From the NCBI RefSeq assembly GCF_900108875.1, contig NZ_FNYJ01000006.1:421425-475752 (forward strand): 54,328 bases of DNA. Direction: 5' to 3'. Under the pieces are notes generated by a model, which was given only the letters and a program-made list of their open reading frames with translations, was not told where the DNA came from and made no database searches. The DNA is from Pseudomonas sp. NFR16. Its GTDB lineage: Bacteria; Pseudomonadota; Gammaproteobacteria; Pseudomonadales; Pseudomonadaceae. The translations under genes and the position numbers were made by a program. Shown piece by piece: positions 17,638 to 25,522 of this stretch; positions within the stretch are counted from its first letter, which is position 1; every line of letters begins with the position of its first letter.

Positions 17638-17929
17638 TGTGCTGAACGCACCGTTCCGACACGCCCTGGGCAGGGCGCTGTCGCTGCTTCTGGCGATTCC
17701 GTTGAGCCTGGTGCTGATGATTCATCCCGCGTCGATGCTCGATGCCAGCGGCCATTATTCCCACGGCATGCTGATGCTGATCATGTGGGGCGTGGCCGGC
17801 GGTTATGTTCACGGCGTCGGTTTCAAACCGCGGGCGCTGGCCTGGCGGGGGGCGTTTCACCCGCTGCTGGCCTGGGGACTGATGGGCCTGGGCGTTGTCG
17901 TCCTGGCCCAGGCGCGTCAGTGGGTCTGA
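17627..17929 (+). CDS. ybgE: Cyd operon protein YbgE
   Basis: A 100-residue protein with about three membrane segments, resembling the YbgE family found at the end of cyd operons. GTG at 17627 is the likely start because it overlaps the cydX end and no ATG gives a sensible N-terminus. HPASMLDASGHYSHGMLMLIMWG and GGYVHGVGF are the recognisable part. Its function is unproven. The 3' end overlaps the convergent MFS gene by 13 bases, so there is no room for a terminator. Confidence 0.8.
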   Translation: MTTDVLNAPFRHALGRALSLLLAIPLSLVLMIHPASMLDASGHYSHGMLMLIMWGVAGGYVHGVGFKPRALAWRGAFHPLLAWGLMGLGVVVLAQARQWV

Positions 17930-19209
17930 GCCTTCGCCGCTTTCACCGCAGGGACAATGGACAGGGCAATCAATGCAGCCACTGCGCAGAGCAGCCCTGA
18001 AATGAAAAACGCCGGCAGGTACGTGGCAAAGTGGCTGCGTGTCCAGCCGGCACCGAAGGCTGCGAATGCCGCGCCCAGTTGATGGCCGGCGAATACCCAG
18101 CCGAAGACGATGTTGGCGCGTTCTGCGCCGAATTTCTGCGCGGTCAGTTTCACCGTCGGCGGCACGGTCGCGATCCAGTCCAGGCCGTAGAGCAGGGCGA
18201 AGATCGACAGGCCGAACACCGTGAAGTCGAGAAACGGCAGCAGCACCAGCGACATGCCCCGAAACCCGTAATACCAGAACAACAGCCAGCGGTTGTCGAA
18301 GCGATCCGACAGCCAGCCGGAGCCGATGGTGCCGAAAAAGTCGAAGATCCCCATCACCGCCAGCATGCCCGCCGCCGTGGTCGCGGCCAGGCCGAAGTCG
18401 CCGCACATGGTGATAAAGTGCGTCTGAATCAGGCCGTTGGTGCTGGCGCCGCAGATGAAGAAGGTCATGAACAGCACCCAGAAGGTCCAACTCTTCGCCA
18501 CCTCGCGCAGCACGCTCAAGGGTGTCAGCAGCAACTGAATGAAATCATGGGTGCTGGTGGCGGCGGGCTGGATTTCGGTCTCGCCGTACAGCGGCAGTTG
18601 CAAGTCGGCAGGCCGATTGCGCATCAGTGCCAGTACGGCGACGCCCGCGATGATGATCGCCGTGCAGATGCAGGCCAGTGCGGTACGCCAGCCAAAATGC
18701 TCGGTGAGGTTGGCCAGCATCGGCATGAACACCAACTGACCTGTCGCGGAGCTCGCTGACAACAAGCCCATGGCCAGCCCTCGATGCCGGGAAAACCAGC
18801 GGGTGGCGACGGTTGCGCCGAGCACCATGGCGGTCAGACCGGTGCCGAACCCCACCACAACGCCCCACAGCAGAACCAGTTGCCAGAACTGGGTCATGAA
18901 CAGCGACAGCACCATGCCGCTTGCCACCAGCGTCAACGCCGTCAGCACGACCTTGCGCACGCCGAAATGGTTCATGAACGCCGCAGCAAACGGACCGACC
19001 AGGCCAAACAGCGCGAAGCGTACCGCCAGCGCGGAGGAAATCTCGGCAGTGTCCCAGCCGAATTCAGCTTCCAGCGGCCTGATGAAAACCCCCGGCGCGC
19101 CCACAGCGCCCGCCATTACGAGCATGGTCAGAAAGGTAACCGCCAGGACGACCCAGCTGTAGTGAATGCGGCGACGAGACAGCGTTGCCGCCAGGACAGA
19201 CGAGACCAT
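17917..19209 (-). CDS. MFS transporter
   Basis: A 430-residue 12-helix transporter of the major facilitator superfamily. The first half holds GWDTAEISSALAVRFALFG and the loop MNHFGVRKV; the second half holds GSGWLSDRFDNRW, the repeated MFS loop motif. The pattern resembles the oxalate/formate or monocarboxylate-type branch, so an organic acid is a plausible substrate, but this is a guess. GGGGA precedes the ATG at 19209. It is convergent with ybgE and divergent from the GST gene at 19509. Confidence 0.85.
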   Translation of the reverse strand: MVSSVLAATLSRRRIHYSWVVLAVTFLTMLVMAGAVGAPGVFIRPLEAEFGWDTAEISSALAVRFALFGLVGPFAAAFMNHFGVRKVVLTALTLVASGMVLSLFMTQFWQLVLLWGVVVGFGTGLTAMVLGATVATRWFSRHRGLAMGLLSASSATGQLVFMPMLANLTEHFGWRTALACICTAIIIAGVAVLALMRNRPADLQLPLYGETEIQPAATSTHDFIQLLLTPLSVLREVAKSWTFWVLFMTFFICGASTNGLIQTHFITMCGDFGLAATTAAGMLAVMGIFDFFGTIGSGWLSDRFDNRWLLFWYYGFRGMSLVLLPFLDFTVFGLSIFALLYGLDWIATVPPTVKLTAQKFGAERANIVFGWVFAGHQLGAAFAAFGAGWTRSHFATYLPAFFISGLLCAVAALIALSIVPAVKAAKAQTH

Positions 19210-19398
19210 GAGTGTTCCCCGAAGCAGGTAGAGAGTGCCAAATCAAGAGTATGGACGTACGCCAATATGAGGTCGTATCCGGGGCATCTTCGTCAAGGAC
19301 TTATTTCAAATTGTTTCGAATTCAGGACTCCGTTCGCAGGTTGACTAAACAGAGAAGCGGGCCGCGGCGCAGATGCGCATGCCAGGAAATCCAGAGAT

Positions 19399-19417
19399 CA
19401 TTTCAGCAGCTGAAATG
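19399..19417. promoter_or_regulatory. 19-base palindrome, candidate operator
   Basis: CATTTCAGC-A-GCTGAAATG has perfect 9-base arms. It lies 91 bases before the GST gene at 19509, in the 299-base gap between divergent genes; the rest of that gap holds nothing else I can identify. Size and symmetry fit a dimeric regulator. The CATTTC/GAAATG half-sites recur near the LysR gene at 51872-52789. Confidence 0.5.
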
Positions 19418-19508
19418 CTCGGTTGCGTTTTCTGGTTATTCACAGCAGTAACGGTAAAGCGCAGCATCGGCTCCAGTTCTTCCAACCAAACAAACCTGGA
19501 GCGCCATC

Positions 19509-20132
19509 ATGAATACAATCAAGTTCTACCACTTTCCGCTTTCCGGCCACTCGCACCGTGCACAGCTGATGTTGTCGCTGTTGGGCCTCAAGCCAGAGGA
19601 GCACTTTGTCGACCTGGCCAACGGTGCCCAGAAAGCCCCGGAATTTCTGGCGCTGAACAAGTTCGGCCAAGTGCCGGTGATCGACGACAACGGCGTGGTC
19701 ATCGCCGATTCGACCGCCATTCTGGTTTACCTCGCCAAGACCTACGATCCATCCGGCAAATGGCTGCCGGCCGACCCGGTCATCGCCGCTGAAGTCCAAC
19801 GCTGGCTGTCGACGGCGTCGGGCCAGATCAATAACGGTCCGGCCAGAGCACGGTTGATCACGGTATTCGGTGCAGCCTTCGATCCGCAGGACACCATCGA
19901 ACGCGCCCACGCCGTCTTGAAAATCATCGACGAGCATCTGCAAGGTCGTGAATTCCTGGCCGCGGATCATCCCACCATCGCCGACGTAGCCGCCTACAGT
20001 TATATCGCCCACGCGCCGGAAGGTAACGTTTCGCTGCGAGCGTACCCGAACGTCCTGGCCTGGCTTGACCGCATCGAAGCGCTGGAAGGCTTCGTGCCGA
20101 TGCCGCGTACTGCCGCAGGCCTTCAAGCCTGA
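19509..20132 (+). CDS. Glutathione S-transferase family protein
   Basis: A 207-residue cytosolic GST with an N-terminal thioredoxin-like domain (FPLSGHSHRAQLMLSLL, then NKFGQVPVIDDNGVVIADST with the cis-Pro and SNAIL-like DST motif) and an all-helical C-terminal domain from about residue 90 (HPTIADVAAYSYIAHAPEG). GGAGCG precedes the ATG. It may be co-transcribed with the oxidoreductase at 20197, 64 bases downstream. Together they suggest handling of an electrophile or xenobiotic. Confidence 0.88.
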   Translation: MNTIKFYHFPLSGHSHRAQLMLSLLGLKPEEHFVDLANGAQKAPEFLALNKFGQVPVIDDNGVVIADSTAILVYLAKTYDPSGKWLPADPVIAAEVQRWLSTASGQINNGPARARLITVFGAAFDPQDTIERAHAVLKIIDEHLQGREFLAADHPTIADVAAYSYIAHAPEGNVSLRAYPNVLAWLDRIEALEGFVPMPRTAAGLQA

Positions 20133-20196
20133 TCACCTTCGCCACCCACGCTCGGCCCTGACGGCCCCGCACTGCTTGATCCGAGGAGGTTGTGCC

Positions 20197-22254
20197 ATGA
20201 ATGACATCGCATCGAACAAACCATCACCCTGGCATGACGGCGAGCGGGCGCTGCAAGCGACGATCGGCGTGGCCGAGCGGATGGAATCTCAAGGTAAGCG
20301 TGTCATCCGTGACTACATGCCCGACCAGCACCGCGAGTTCTATGAGCACTTGCCGTACCTGCTAGTCGGGGCGGTGGATGCGCAAGGCTGGCCCTGGGCG
20401 AGCCTGATCGACGCCGATGCCGGCTTCATCGATTCTCCCGATCCGCGCCGCCTGGACATCGCCCGCTTGCCGGACGCCGATGACCCGATGGGTTCGGCGT
20501 TCGCACCCGGGACGGCGCTCGGGATGCTGGGCATCGATCTGCACACCCGGCGCCGCAACCGCATCAACGGGCACATCACTGCAGTCGGTGATGGCGGTTT
20601 TTCGGTGGAAGTCGAGCACTCTTTCGGCAATTGCCCGCAATACATTCAGCTGCGCGAGCTCAAGCAAGTCGCTCTGCCGTACGTGGCCGAGCGTGCGCCG
20701 GTGCAACGCATGACTGCACTGGATGAAGCGGCGGTGGCGATGATCCGGGGCGCCGATACCTTTTTTGTCGCCAGTTACGTGGATCTTGAAGGCGAGCAGC
20801 CGCATCGCTCGGTGGATGTTTCTCATCGCGGCGGTCAGGCCGGGTTCGTCAGGGTCGAAGGCGACGTGCTGACCATCCCGGATTTCGCCGGCAACCTGCA
20901 CTTCAACACGCTGGGCAATTTCAAGCTCAATCCCAAGGCTGGCCTGGTCTTCATCGACTTTGCCACAGGGGATCTGCTGCAACTGGCCGGACGCGTCACC
21001 TTGATTCTCGATGGCCCGGAAATCGCCGCGTTTCAAGGCGCCGAGCGGCTCTGGCAAGTGCAGGTCGAGGCCGTGGTCCGTCGGCCTGCGGCCCTGCGCT
21101 CGCGCTGGGAGTTTCAAGGGTTTTCGCCCAACAGTCTGATGACCGGTGACTGGCAGCAGACCGCGGCCCGGCTGCAGGCCGATGCATTGCGCGATCAATG
21201 GCGGCCGCTGCGGGTGACGCGCATCGAGGATGAAAGCGCCGGCATTCGCTCGTTTTACTTCGAACCTGCCGATGGCGCCGGCCTGCCGGCGTTCAAGGCC
21301 GGGCAGCATCTGCCGTTGCGCCTGAACCTGGCGGATCAGGCCAGGCCGCTGATCCGGACTTACAGCGTGTCCAGCGCGCCGTCCGATGATTTTTTCCGCA
21401 TCAGCGTGAAGCGTGAGGGCCTGGCTTCGGCGCATCTGCATGATCGGGTACGGGTGGGCGATGTGCTGGAAGCGCGTGCGCCGCAGGGCAGTTTCGTTGT
21501 CGATCCGCAAGAGCCCAGGCCGCTGGTGCTGCTGGGGGCGGGCATTGGCGTGACGCCCATGCTGTCGATGCTGCGCGAGGTGATTTACGAAGGCAAACGG
21601 ACACGGGGAGGGCGTGCGACATGGTTCATTCAAAGTGCACGTCGTCTGGTGGATCTGGCGTTTCGCGAGGAATTGGACACACTCATTGCGGAGGCTGGAA
21701 ACCAGCTGACCGCCTTGCGCGTGCTCAGTCAGCCGGAAAGCGGCGCTCGCGCGGGTCAAGACTTCCACGCGACAGGGCGGATTGACCTGACCCTGCTCAA
21801 AGCGCTGTTGCCGTTCAACGATTTCGACTTTTACGTCTGCGGGCCGACCAGCTTCACCCAGGCGTTGTATGACGGCTTGCGGGCCATGCACATTCGCGAT
21901 GAACGGATTCACGCCGAAACCTTCGGGCCGTCCAGCCTCAAGCGCACCCGTGACGAGCAGACGAGCGCTTTGCAGCAACCGCCCGCCGCCACGACATCGG
22001 TGCCGGTGCTGTTCGAAAGGTCCGCCAAGGAAGCCCGTTGGCAACCTGAGGGCGGGAGTCTTCTGGAACTGGCCGAAAGCCGTGGTCTGAACCCTGAATA
22101 CAGTTGCCGCGGCGGTTCATGCGGCACCTGCAAGACCCGGCTCGTCAGTGGCCAGGTGCATTACCCGGTCCCTCCGGCCGAAATGCCGGACAGCGACCAC
22201 GTGCTGATCTGCTGCGCAGTCCCGGCCCAAGGGCCGTTGGTGCTCGATCTGTAA
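20197..22254 (+). CDS. PNPOx-like / ferredoxin-NADP reductase / 2Fe-2S ferredoxin fusion
   Basis: A 685-residue redox protein with three parts. Residues 1-330 resemble a pyridoxamine-phosphate-oxidase-like flavin domain (LLVGAVDAQGWPWASLI, NTLGNFKLNPKAGLVFIDF). Residues 335-580 are a ferredoxin-reductase module (FKAGQHLPLRLNL, RTYSVSSAPSDD for FAD, LLGAGIGVTPMLSML for NAD(P)H). The last 90 residues are a plant-type 2Fe-2S domain with ligands C637, C642, C645 and C672 or C673. Electrons would run from NAD(P)H through FAD and the cluster to an unknown acceptor. The ATG at 20197 follows GAGGAGG. This fusion is seen in other proteobacteria; its substrate is unknown. Confidence 0.85.
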   Translation: MNDIASNKPSPWHDGERALQATIGVAERMESQGKRVIRDYMPDQHREFYEHLPYLLVGAVDAQGWPWASLIDADAGFIDSPDPRRLDIARLPDADDPMGSAFAPGTALGMLGIDLHTRRRNRINGHITAVGDGGFSVEVEHSFGNCPQYIQLRELKQVALPYVAERAPVQRMTALDEAAVAMIRGADTFFVASYVDLEGEQPHRSVDVSHRGGQAGFVRVEGDVLTIPDFAGNLHFNTLGNFKLNPKAGLVFIDFATGDLLQLAGRVTLILDGPEIAAFQGAERLWQVQVEAVVRRPAALRSRWEFQGFSPNSLMTGDWQQTAARLQADALRDQWRPLRVTRIEDESAGIRSFYFEPADGAGLPAFKAGQHLPLRLNLADQARPLIRTYSVSSAPSDDFFRISVKREGLASAHLHDRVRVGDVLEARAPQGSFVVDPQEPRPLVLLGAGIGVTPMLSMLREVIYEGKRTRGGRATWFIQSARRLVDLAFREELDTLIAEAGNQLTALRVLSQPESGARAGQDFHATGRIDLTLLKALLPFNDFDFYVCGPTSFTQALYDGLRAMHIRDERIHAETFGPSSLKRTRDEQTSALQQPPAATTSVPVLFERSAKEARWQPEGGSLLELAESRGLNPEYSCRGGSCGTCKTRLVSGQVHYPVPPAEMPDSDHVLICCAVPAQGPLVLDL

Positions 22255-22295
22255 ACATCCATGCGTGTGCAGGACAGGTTTGAGGAGTCGCCGAA

Positions 22296-22502
22296 ATGAG
22301 TGAATGGCCAGCGTTCGAGAAAGAAGACAGTCCGGGTTCGTTTCAGGCCACCGAGCAGGAGGTTTCATGGCTGTTGCCACAATCGCTGGCTTCGCTGGCG
22401 GGCGAACTGGCGGCGAGCCATGAAGACAACGACAACCCCGCTACCGCCCGGCTGATTACCTGGGTGCTGTCGGTGTCCAGCTTCCATCGGCAGCGGCAAT
22501 AA
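22296..22502 (+). CDS. Small hypothetical protein
   Basis: A 68-residue soluble acidic protein that I do not recognise. GAGGAG sits about 8 bases before the ATG, 41 bases after the oxidoreductase fusion, in the same direction, which supports a real third gene of that unit. There is no signal peptide or membrane segment. The following 213 bases up to the beta-lactamase contain nothing I can identify. Confidence 0.5.
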   Translation: MSEWPAFEKEDSPGSFQATEQEVSWLLPQSLASLAGELAASHEDNDNPATARLITWVLSVSSFHRQRQ

Positions 22503-22715
22503 ACTGCTCGGCCAGTCTCGGGATGGGGCAGGACAATCCCGCGCACGACCCGGACGCAGGGGTTGCAATCGCACGGCGAGAAATCTGATGATGGGCGGCG
22601 TTTCTTTCTAACCCGTATCAGCGCTGGGATCAGCGGCCCGGTTCATCTGGCGTCGGGGACAAGCCGGCATTGCTGGTCTTCGGGTTGTGCATCTGCCAAT
22701 ACAAGGATGTAGATT

Positions 22716-23588
22716 TTGATTACACGCAGAACCCTGATCGGCGCGACCCTGCTGGTGGGTCCCTCGTTGCTGATGATTCCTTCACTGGCTGGCGGCGCCG
22801 GCATTTCCCTTGAACAGCGACTGGCGGCACTCGAGCGCCGGCATGGCGGACGCCTTGGCGTCGCCATTTTCGACACCGCCAGCGAACGCATGATCAGCCA
22901 TCGCGGTGACGAGCGTTTTGCCCTCTGCAGCACCTTCAAGTGCCTGGCCGTTGCCTGCGTGCTGGCCCGTGTCGATCGCCAGCAAGAGGACCTGTCGCGC
23001 CTGTTGGTGTATGGCAAAGAGCAATTGGTGCCATATTCGCCGACGACGGAAAAACATGCCGATGGCAGCGGCCTCAGTGTCGGTTCGGTGTGTGAAGCGG
23101 CGATCACGTTGAGTGACAACACGGCGGCCAATCTGCTGCTGGACAGTCTCGGCGGCCCGCAGGCGCTGACCGCATGGCTGCGGACGATTGGCGATCCGGC
23201 CACTCGCCTCGATCGTCGCGAACCCGAGCTCAATGAAAACCGCCCGGGCGACTTGCAGGACACCACCACGCCTCACGCCATGCTGCAAACGTTGAACCGG
23301 CTTGTGCTCGGCGACATCCTGTCGCCGGCTTCGCGCGATCAGTTGATTGCCTGGCTGGTGAACAACAAGACCGGCGACGACAAGCTGCGCGCCGGTTTGC
23401 CCGAAGGCTGGCGGGTGGGGGACAAAACCGGTTCGAATGCCCGGAACGCCAGCAACGATGTGGCGGTGATATGGCCGCCGCGTCGCCCGCCGATCATTGT
23501 GACCGTCTACTGCAGCGACGCGAGGGGGAGCAGCGACCAGCTCGATGCGCTGATCGCCGATGTCGGCAGGCTGGTGGCGTCCGTTTAA
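22716..23588 (+). CDS. Class A beta-lactamase
   Basis: A 290-residue serine beta-lactamase that would hydrolyse beta-lactams in the periplasm. All motifs are present: S72-T-F-K75, S133-D-N, E169-P-E-L-N and K237-T-G. The N-terminus MITRRTLIGATLLVG carries a twin-arginine motif before the hydrophobic stretch, so Tat export is possible. The start is TTG at 22716, preceded by AAGGAT; an ATG eight bases earlier meets a stop at once, and the next Met (residue 20) would destroy the signal. Chromosomal class A enzymes like this occur in environmental pseudomonads. No regulator is adjacent. Confidence 0.9.
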   Translation: MITRRTLIGATLLVGPSLLMIPSLAGGAGISLEQRLAALERRHGGRLGVAIFDTASERMISHRGDERFALCSTFKCLAVACVLARVDRQQEDLSRLLVYGKEQLVPYSPTTEKHADGSGLSVGSVCEAAITLSDNTAANLLLDSLGGPQALTAWLRTIGDPATRLDRREPELNENRPGDLQDTTTPHAMLQTLNRLVLGDILSPASRDQLIAWLVNNKTGDDKLRAGLPEGWRVGDKTGSNARNASNDVAVIWPPRRPPIIVTVYCSDARGSSDQLDALIADVGRLVASV

Positions 23589-23613
23589 GCGCCGCTCGTT
23601 GCCGGAGCGGCGC
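23589..23613. terminator. Hairpin between convergent genes
   Basis: GCGCCGCTC (23589-23597) and GAGCGGCGC (23605-23613) form a perfect 9-base GC stem with a 7-base loop, starting right after the beta-lactamase stop and facing the PRISE gene stop at 23637. No T-tract follows, so it is a probable but weak bidirectional terminator. Confidence 0.5.
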
Positions 23614-23636
23614 CGTGCCGACGCACAAACAGCGGT

Positions 23637-24698
23637 TTACGGAATCAGCCGCTGTGCGCGCAGCTCGTCGAAGACATCGAAAAACGCCTGGTCGCTGGCC
23701 TGAAATTCTTTGAAACCCAGCGCGCGGCTTTTCGACATGTCGGTCACCACTTCAATCGGGCGGCCAAGGTCGGCATCAGTGTGCCAAGGCGAAATCAGGC
23801 GACTGATGTCGGCTTCCTTGAGGTCGTTCTTACGCACGATGTCAGCCCAGGCAGCCTGGTCGTCGGCCATCTGTTTTTCCAGCGGCGACACGTCGGCCGG
23901 GAAATCGGCCGGGTGAAGCCCGAAGTAACCGGCGATCTGGCCCCACATCCACTTCCAGCGAAACACATCGCCGTTGGTGACGTTGAATGCCTGATTCGCC
24001 GCTGCCGGGGTAGTCGCCGCCCACAATTGCTGTTTGGCGAGCTGACGGGCGTCGGTCATGTCGGTGAGGCTGTCCCACTGCACCCGCGAGCCAGGAAACA
24101 CGAACGGCCGACCGGTGGCTTTGCAGATCGAGGCATACACCGCAAGGGTGGTTGCCATGTTCATGGCATTGCCCACCGCAACGCCGGTGATGGTGTGGGG
24201 ACGGTGCACGCTCCAGGTAAAACCGTCGCGTTCGGCGGCCGCGAACACTTCGTCTTCCTGGGCGTAATAGAAGTTCTCGACGTCCAGACGGCCTTGCTCT
24301 TCACGGAACGGCGTCTGTGGCAGCGAGCCTTTGCCGTAGGCCTCGAACGGGCCCAGGTAGTGCTTCAGGCCGGTGACCAGCGCGACGTGCTGCACGCTTT
24401 TCTGGGGGCTGAGGGCATTGAGCACGTTGCGCACCATGGCGGCGTTGACCCTGATGTTCTCCGCCTCCGTCGCCTGACGCGACCAGGTGGTGATGAACAC
24501 GTGAGTGGGCTTGATGCCGGCGAGCGCTGTCTCAAGCGAGGCCGGATCCTGAAGGTTTGCGGCGACCGGAATGATGCCCGGTGCCTGTTCCGGGTGGCGG
24601 GAGAGGGCGGCGACTTGCCAGCCGTTGTCGAGCAACAGTCGAGTGGTTGCGCTGCCGACGATGCCGCTGGCACCGACGACCAAGGCCGTTTGAGTCAT
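23637..24698 (-). CDS. PRISE-family (progesterone 5-beta-reductase-like) SDR
   Basis: A 353-residue NAD(P)H-binding extended short-chain dehydrogenase. VVGASGIVGSATTRLLL is the Rossmann motif. The pattern YYAQEDEVF, WSVHRPHTITGVAVGNAMN, YASICKATGRPFVFPGS and W is that of the PRISE family (plant progesterone 5-beta-reductase and iridoid synthase, with bacterial members), which reduce activated C=C bonds of enones. The ATG at 24698 follows AAGGAGAC; an earlier in-frame Met at 24755 has no such site. The family is clear, the natural substrate is not. Confidence 0.85.
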   Translation of the reverse strand: MTQTALVVGASGIVGSATTRLLLDNGWQVAALSRHPEQAPGIIPVAANLQDPASLETALAGIKPTHVFITTWSRQATEAENIRVNAAMVRNVLNALSPQKSVQHVALVTGLKHYLGPFEAYGKGSLPQTPFREEQGRLDVENFYYAQEDEVFAAAERDGFTWSVHRPHTITGVAVGNAMNMATTLAVYASICKATGRPFVFPGSRVQWDSLTDMTDARQLAKQQLWAATTPAAANQAFNVTNGDVFRWKWMWGQIAGYFGLHPADFPADVSPLEKQMADDQAAWADIVRKNDLKEADISRLISPWHTDADLGRPIEVVTDMSKSRALGFKEFQASDQAFFDVFDELRAQRLIP

Positions 24699-24841
24699 GA
24701 ATGTCTCCTTGAACGAAAGGCAGTGAATCGGGAAGGCCGCAACGGTAAAACCCATGAAGCGGCCTGACGATGGTTGCTGATGTTTCAGAACCCCATCGTC
24801 GTCCAGAGGTTCAGCCGGATCCGTTCAGCAAGCGTGAGCGA

Positions 24842-25324
24842 TCAGCCCACCAGCAGCGCCGTGACATACATGCCGAGGGCGAAGACGATGTGCCCGACAA
24901 TGTTTTGCAGGCGCGCCACGTTCGGTTGCGGTGCCCGGTTGCAGGCCACCCCGACGCCCATGCCCGGCTGCAGGATGTACCAGCCCGCCGCCACGGTGAC
25001 CAGACCGACGATCAGCGCCGGTGTGAATGTCGGTGAATGGGCCCACTGCACGCCCCAGATCAGCAGCAGTGCGGCGGCGAAGACGATGCCGACCACATAA
25101 TGCATGACCCAGCCAATGGCCAGCTCGTTGTGGACCTGTGGCGAATCGCCGATGCCGTTGCGATGGACGAACTGACCGTTGCGCATGCTGGCGAACCAGC
25201 GTCCGACCAGATGCCACGGCGGCGTCGGCAGGCCGAACACGGCCTTGAGCAAGCGGGCCCAGAGATCCAGCAACGCAGTGCCGCCGATGCCGATGAGAAT
25301 GGCCAGACTGATGAATTCGAACAT
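24842..25324 (-). CDS. DUF2938 membrane protein
   Basis: A 160-residue protein with about four membrane segments (ISLAILIGIGGTALLDLW, HYVVGIVFAAALLLIWG, ALIVGLVTVAAGWY, IVGHIVFALGMYVTALL), matching the DUF2938 family. WHLVGRW and PGMGVGVACNRAP are conserved-looking loops. ATG at 25324 follows AAGGAG; an upstream in-frame start to 25420 looks non-coding. No function is known. The gap 25325-25522 before ligD shows nothing specific. Confidence 0.75.
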   Translation of the reverse strand: MFEFISLAILIGIGGTALLDLWARLLKAVFGLPTPPWHLVGRWFASMRNGQFVHRNGIGDSPQVHNELAIGWVMHYVVGIVFAAALLLIWGVQWAHSPTFTPALIVGLVTVAAGWYILQPGMGVGVACNRAPQPNVARLQNIVGHIVFALGMYVTALLVG

Positions 25325-25522
25325 GACTCTCCTTGGGCGTGGTCTGTGATCAATGCGGTCGCAGTGGCGGCCCACGTTAGCAGAGTTGCTCGCGGCGAGG
25401 TGCTTGGGGCTGCGGACCACAGCAGAATGTAGCGCGTGTCGGCGTCGCCGTCATGGCATTCGGGGCGCGCAAGGCCTGGCGTGAGTCCTGGCGTGCACCG
25501 CCCCGTGGGACAGCGCGCCGCT

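Noticed and set aside
20362..22044. 560-codon open frame antisense to the redox fusion gene
   Set aside because: Same reason: shadow frame over a clearly coding strand.
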